Shown here in pieces: positions 62,906 to 64,000 of a DNA stretch of 64,000 bases (positions within the stretch are counted from its first letter, which is position 1; each line of letters starts with the position of its first letter). Where the stretch lies: the NCBI GenBank assembly GCA_033675545.1, contig JAWDGP010001945.1, forward strand, positions 281,001-345,000, written 5' to 3'. This DNA is from Elysia crispata. Lineage: Eukaryota > Mollusca > Gastropoda > Plakobranchidae. Both the position numbers and the translations under genes were made by a program. The notes under the pieces were generated by a model. That model was not told the origin of the DNA and did not search any database. It was given only the letters and a program-made list of their open reading frames with translations.

Positions 62906-64000
62906 CTTGATCAGTCATACACGACCTTAATAAAGTGAATAAAAAGGTGCGCAATTTGTATGAGCAAAGGAGTTTTATTGATTGAGTTACAAATATTAAC
63001 TAACAAGGGTTAAAAATATTTTATCAATTTTGTACTTTGAAGTTAGTATTAAAATTATATATATCTATCCTCAAATGTGTCACACAATATATTCCCTCTA
63101 ATACTAATAGGGGTAGGATTTAGAAATGAGTTTGTTTTTCAAAATTATATATCATTGAGCTTCAAGTCTTTAAAGATAAAGGGGTAAACAGGTTAAATAT
63201 TACTGCTGTACCAGTCCTAGTGAGCATTCTTCCTCTAAAATTTAAAAATTATAAAATAGATCTTGTATGAATATCTTGTTAGTGATCTTCACTGAAAACT
63301 CCCCCTTTTCCTGATCACGAAATAGGAAAGAAATTTAATTTGCCCCAATTGACTTAAAAACAAACAGTTATTGATTGAACGTTGCACTTATAACCATCAC
63401 AATTAAGAATAAAAAGATCAAGATGCAAAGAGTTTATTATGTTTTCATTTTGACTCTTGTGATTGTGCGTATTACATAATACTTCTACATTCAACAACAA
63501 TGCTGATGGTTTCTAGGGTTCAAGAAGTGTTTCAAAAGAAAGACCAATATGTTTTCATTTTGACTCTCCAGGTTGTGCACACTACATAGGGCCTAATAAT
63601 AATACTACTACATTTAACTACAATGCGAATGGTTTGTAGGATTCAAGAAATGTATCAAAAGAAAGCCTAACGCCCATTAACTTTAAAAAGGAAAAAAAAA
63701 TTAAAACCGCTGCAGAACGAGGAAATGGGGGTATAACATTTTGGGGGTCTAGATCTAGATCTAGATCTATCACTGGGTGCAAAGGCTATATTAGACAAAA
63801 CCAAATTTTGAAACACAAATTGATTAGGCCCAATGGAATAAAGGAAATGTATTGTAAAATGTTGATCAGTTATTATTCGACTACTATATCTAGATCAGAT
63901 CTGTCTCCCACAATTAAGGTTTGTTTCACTGTCGGTTTGCTTTGGTTTAGAGTTACAACATCTACGAGTTTTTATGGACTGATGAAGATCTAGATCTAGA
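62906..64000. other. Region upstream of COPB1 (promoter side)
   Basis: The COPB1 start context on the minus strand is ATCAAGATGA. The promoter and any non-coding first exon should be in this stretch, but I cannot place a TATA box or start site with confidence. It holds a roughly 110-bp direct duplication (63438-63670) and AGATCT hexamer runs at 63748-63770 and 63984-64000. No coding exon is evident. Confidence 0.5.
63438..63670 (+). repeat. Imperfect direct duplication, about 110-bp unit
   Basis: Copy A is 63438-63547 and copy B is 63548-63670. Both start TATGTTTTCATTTTGACTCT and end with a CAAAAGAAAG string. Copy B carries a roughly 12-bp insertion (AGGGCCTAATAAT region) and scattered substitutions, so it is older than the 95-bp and 30-bp repeats in this window. 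It lies upstream of COPB1. Confidence 0.85.

Overview
This is animal nuclear DNA. The genes are split into many short exons with GT-AG introns, in an AT-rich background full of transposon debris and simple repeats. The proteins are closest in pattern to invertebrate bilaterian orthologues. A mollusc, perhaps a gastropod, is my inference from intron style, RTE-like non-LTR retrotransposon remnants and scattered AGATCT hexamer repeats; nothing here proves it. I see no operons, CRISPR arrays or tRNA genes.

Four conserved genes account for the coding content. (1) 275-11062, plus: the 3' part of CNOT2, the NOT2 subunit of the CCR4-NOT mRNA deadenylase. Its 5' exons lie off the window. (2) 15264-26350, minus: PAAF1, a WD40 protein that binds proteasomal ATPases, complete in 11 coding exons (400 aa). 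(3) 27603-40359, plus: WDTC1, a WD40/TPR protein known as a CUL4-DDB1 substrate receptor, complete in 14 coding exons (704 aa). (4) 48085-62905, minus: COPB1, the beta subunit of the COPI coat, complete in 24 coding exons (956 aa). All exon joins were worked out by hand from splice sites, reading phase and remembered family sequence; the phases add up for every gene.

Layout: CNOT2 and PAAF1 converge on a gene-free stretch (11.1-15.3 kb). PAAF1 and WDTC1 are head to head, with 1.25 kb between their start codons, so they may share a promoter region. WDTC1 and COPB1 converge on a 7.7 kb gene-free stretch. PAAF1 and WDTC1 both belong to the ubiquitin-proteasome system; CNOT2 and COPB1 are general housekeeping genes with no evident functional tie to them.

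The rest is mostly mobile and repetitive DNA. CNOT2 intron 2 holds a broken piggyBac element at 1081-3085, bounded by TTAA and terminal inverted repeats. A second TTAA-flanked element without coding capacity lies at 43823-45313. Three degenerate copies of one non-LTR retrotransposon family are present, the longest (about 2.5 kb) in PAAF1 intron 1. There are also tRNA-like SINE candidates, a 177-bp (CT)n tract, a four-copy 95-bp minisatellite and two smaller direct duplications. I found no convincing new biological system. The most interesting items are the two piggyBac-like elements, the divergent PAAF1/WDTC1 arrangement and an unexplained protein-like segment at about 25446-25645.
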